DNA from: Bordetella parapertussis
Lineage (GTDB): Bacteria; Pseudomonadota; Gammaproteobacteria; Burkholderiales; SG8-39
Direction of reading: 5' to 3'
Length of the DNA: 49,340 nucleotides
Assembly: GCA_945862265.1 (NCBI GenBank)
Contig: CAMAXP010000032.1
Location: 1 to 49,340 of the forward strand
The position numbers and the translations under genes are program-made. Every line of letters starts with the position of its first letter. The first letter of the stretch is position 1. Under the pieces are notes generated by a model. The model was given only the letters and a program-made list of their open reading frames with translations, was not told where the DNA came from and did not search any database. Shown one piece after another: positions 47,490 to 49,340 of the stretch.

Positions 47490-48101
47490 ATGGCCACGAT
47501 CACTTCGATTGAGCAGCTGCGCAGCCTGTACGCGCAACCGACCGAGCGCGCACTCAAGAAGCAGCTGGCGCACCTGGACAAGCACTGCCGCAGCTTCATC
47601 GCGCTGTCGCCTTACGTCGTGCTGTGTACGTCGGATGCGCAGGGCAACCTTGACGCCTCGCCTCGCGGCGGGGCTCCCGGTTTCTGCAAGGTGGCCGACG
47701 ATCTCACCCTGTTGATGCCTGACCGCCCCGGCAACAACCGGCTGGACAGCTTTTCGAACATCATTTCGACCGGGCGTGCAGGATTGCTGTTCTTCGTTCC
47801 CGGCGTGGATGAGATGCTGCGCGTCAACGGCACGGTCGAACTGCGAACGGACGAAGCGCTCTGCGGGCAGTGTATCGAGCAGGGCAAGCCGCCCAAGGTG
47901 GTGCTGGCCGTCAGCGTGCGCGAGGCCTACCTCCACTGTGCCAAGGCGATCATGCGGGCCGGGCTGTGGAAGGCGGAGGCCAAGGTGCCGCGCAGCGTGC
48001 TGCCCTCCATGGGGCAGATGATCCACGACCAGTCAGGCGGGGTGACCGCCATCGAGTCCCAGGAGGTCGCGGTCGCGCGCTACCGCGAGCAGCTTTACTG
48101 A
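47490..48101 (+). CDS. PPOX-type FMN flavoprotein (pyridoxamine-phosphate oxidase-like)
   Basis: The 203-residue protein has the split-barrel FMN-binding fold: VVLCTSDAQGNLDASPRGGA, LMPDRPGNNRLDSFSNI and GLLFFVPGVDEMLRVNGT, as in the MSMEG_1061-type family of PPOX proteins. The reaction is unknown; such proteins reduce or bind small hydrophobic or F420/FMN-linked substrates. It is co-transcribed with the sulfatase and followed by a strong terminator. Confidence 0.88.
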   Translation: MATITSIEQLRSLYAQPTERALKKQLAHLDKHCRSFIALSPYVVLCTSDAQGNLDASPRGGAPGFCKVADDLTLLMPDRPGNNRLDSFSNIISTGRAGLLFFVPGVDEMLRVNGTVELRTDEALCGQCIEQGKPPKVVLAVSVREAYLHCAKAIMRAGLWKAEAKVPRSVLPSMGQMIHDQSGGVTAIESQEVAVARYREQLY

Positions 48102-48208
48102 GACTTCAGGCCGGCTTCTGCAGCCAGCCAGTCGGTAAACGCACGCGCCGGTGCGCGCTTGAGGGCCTCCTCTGTGGCGATCAGGTAGTAGGCGTAGGGC
48201 AGTTCGAC
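48095..48208 (-). pseudogene. 3' relic of a LysR-family regulator
   Basis: Only 37 codons remain, reading VELPYAYYLIATEEALKRA, then ARAFTDWLAAEAG and a TAA stop at 48097-48095. This is the typical C-terminal end of a LysR effector-binding domain. Upstream the frame meets a TAA at once and runs into the terminator hairpin, so the rest of the gene has been lost. Confidence 0.72.
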
Positions 48209-48216
48209 CCGACTTT

Positions 48217-48246
48217 AAAAGGAATCCTCGGGTTCCTTTTTTTTTT
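48217..48246 (+). terminator. intrinsic terminator after the sulfatase-PPOX operon
   Basis: AAAAGGAA (48217-48224) and TTCCTTTT (48233-48240) form an 8-base stem with an eight-base loop, followed by six more T residues. It is the only textbook intrinsic terminator found in the window. CGTAGGGC (48193-48200) and GCCCTACG (48249-48256) flank it as an additional inverted repeat. Confidence 0.85.
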
Positions 48247-48251
48247 GCGCC

Positions 48252-49193
48252 CTACGAGTACCCGACACCCTGGGTGTTCACGTACAGGGAGTAGACCGAC
48301 GTGCTGGCCGCCATGAACAGGCGGTTGCGGTGCACGCCGCCGAAGCACAGGTTGGCGCAGCGCTCCGGGAGGTCGATCCGTCCGATGCGTTTGCCGTCCG
48401 GGTTGAAGATATGCACCCCGTCCAGGCCGGCTTCCCCCATGCCCCACCCGCACCACAGGTTGCCGTCCACATCGACACGAAAGCCGTCCGGCGTGCCCGG
48501 TCCGGCATCGATGAACACCCGGCCGTTGACGGCCTTCCTGCCATCGACGATGTCGTAGGCCAGGATCTTCCTGGGATCGGAGCGCGATTCGACGACGTAG
48601 AGGATCTTCTCGTCGGGGGAGAAGGCGAGACCATTGGGTTGGTTGATACCCTCGATGGCCAGTTCGATCGCCCCGGACGCATCCACGCGGTAGACGTTCA
48701 TCGGGGACTCGGGCGTCGCCTTGGCACCTTCATACCAGCCGAGGATGCCGAAGGTCGGGTCGGTGAACCAGATCGAGCCGTCCGATTTCACGACGAGGTC
48801 GTTGGGCGAATTGAGGCGCTTGCCCTGGAACGAATCGGCAACGGTGGTGACCGTGCCGTCATGTTCGGTCCGGCTGATGCGCCGCCCGCCGTGCTCGCAG
48901 CTGACGATGCGTCCCTGCCGGTCGCGCGTGTGGCCGTTGGCGTAGTTCGAGGGCTTGCGGAACACGCTCGTCGCGCCGGTCTCCTCGTCCCAGCGCAGCA
49001 TGCGGTTGTTCGGGATGTCGCTCCAGACGAGCGACCGGGTATCTCCAAGCCAGGCCGGGCCTTCGGCCCAGCGGCATCCGGTGGCGATGCGCTCCACCTT
49101 GGCCAGCGGGAGCCGGTAGCGGTCGAAGGACGGATGGAGCGTAACTATGGCCGGATCCGGGTAACGCTGGCTGGGCTGCCACTCTGTGGACAT
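48252..49193 (-). CDS. SMP-30/gluconolactonase family hydrolase
   Basis: The 313-residue beta-propeller protein has CRWAEGPAWLGDTRSLVWSD (metal-binding Glu), GKRLNSPNDLVVKSDGSIWF (Asn ligand), and GINQPNGLAFSPDEKILYVV, with the Asp ligand in GPGTPDGFRVDVDGNLWC. Members hydrolyse sugar or aromatic-derived lactones. No signal peptide is present. It lies 14 bases downstream of the gene cut by the right edge and is probably in its operon. Confidence 0.92.
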   Translation of the reverse strand: MSTEWQPSQRYPDPAIVTLHPSFDRYRLPLAKVERIATGCRWAEGPAWLGDTRSLVWSDIPNNRMLRWDEETGATSVFRKPSNYANGHTRDRQGRIVSCEHGGRRISRTEHDGTVTTVADSFQGKRLNSPNDLVVKSDGSIWFTDPTFGILGWYEGAKATPESPMNVYRVDASGAIELAIEGINQPNGLAFSPDEKILYVVESRSDPRKILAYDIVDGRKAVNGRVFIDAGPGTPDGFRVDVDGNLWCGWGMGEAGLDGVHIFNPDGKRIGRIDLPERCANLCFGGVHRNRLFMAASTSVYSLYVNTQGVGYS

Positions 49194-49207
49194 GCGGACT
49201 CCCGGGT

Positions 49208-49340
49208 TCAGTTCAGGTGGACGTATTCGTAGTCGACCGCCATGTTGTTGATGCCGCGTTCCGGCGGGGCGATCCAGGCCGCCATCTTGCCCGGCGCCAC
49301 CACTTTCTGCATCAGGCTTTTCACGTAGGCGCGGTCCTCC
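49208..49340 (-). CDS. C-terminal end of an unidentified enzyme, possibly BoxB-like oxygenase
   Basis: The last 43 codons of a gene entering from the right read EDRAYVKSLMQKVVAPGKMA, then WIAPPERGIN and end VDYEYVHLN with TGA at 49210-49208. The APP.RGIN and final YEYV pattern reminds me of the C-terminus of benzoyl-CoA epoxidase subunit BoxB, but too little is visible to be sure. The SMP-30 gene follows in the same direction. Confidence 0.6.
   Translation of the reverse strand, partial: EDRAYVKSLMQKVVAPGKMAAWIAPPERGINNMAVDYEYVHLN

Overview
The window is GC-rich chromosomal DNA that looks betaproteobacterial. The main support is gene order: ilvB-ilvH-ilvC-psd-pssA-leuA as one block, the sigma factor/DUF3619/DUF3106/RDD operon, msrB-yciB-bolA-parvulin, pepA-holC-valS divergent from lptFG, and a SoeABC sulfite dehydrogenase linked to tusA. 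Genes are tightly packed with many 1-4 base stop/start overlaps. I found no rRNA, tRNA, CRISPR array or phage module.

Layout. Bases 1-1060 are the end of an IS256-family insertion sequence, cut by the window edge, lying beside moaC. At 1755-4658 are a BepA-like M48 protease, a GtrA-like membrane protein and an orphan chrB. Bases 4860-10879 carry soeA-soeB-soeC, then tusA behind its own apparent promoter, a protein resembling a degenerate lipoate-ligase fold, and a FecR-domain exported protein. Bases 10974-18297 (minus strand) hold pepA, holC, a small acidic protein, valS, a methyltransferase and an MFS exporter. lptF-lptG run divergently from pepA. Bases 20595-22614 (minus) hold a sigma factor that seems to lack an ATG/GTG/TTG start, a one-pass membrane protein, a DUF3106 protein and an RDD protein.

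Bases 22770-29281 form the branched-chain amino acid and phospholipid block. Before leuA there is a consensus-like promoter and a 32-codon reading frame with 12 leucines, five of them consecutive CTG codons, beginning almost at the predicted transcription start. This is a candidate leucine attenuator. Housekeeping and regulatory genes follow: DUF2069, wrbA, pyrF, a MoxR ATPase, an HDAC-family deacetylase, an MliC-like lipoprotein, a soluble histidine-kinase-like protein paired with a receiver-TPR protein, and the msrB-yciB-bolA-parvulin set.

Bases 39065-49340 are a catabolic accessory region. It holds a decayed selO gene behind cysteine dioxygenase, a DctPQM TRAP transporter with feruloyl-CoA synthase, a nucleoside deaminase, a sulfatase, a PPOX-type flavoprotein, a 3' relic of a LysR regulator, a strong intrinsic terminator, an SMP-30 family hydrolase, and the last codons of a gene that may encode a BoxB-like oxygenase. 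The likely joint roles are cytoplasmic sulfite oxidation (Soe plus TusA), branched-chain amino acid and phosphatidylethanolamine synthesis, LPS export, and uptake and CoA activation of aromatic acids. The least explained parts are the leucine-rich leader before leuA, the LplA-like protein and FecR protein after tusA, and the sigma factor operon with its apparent CTG start.
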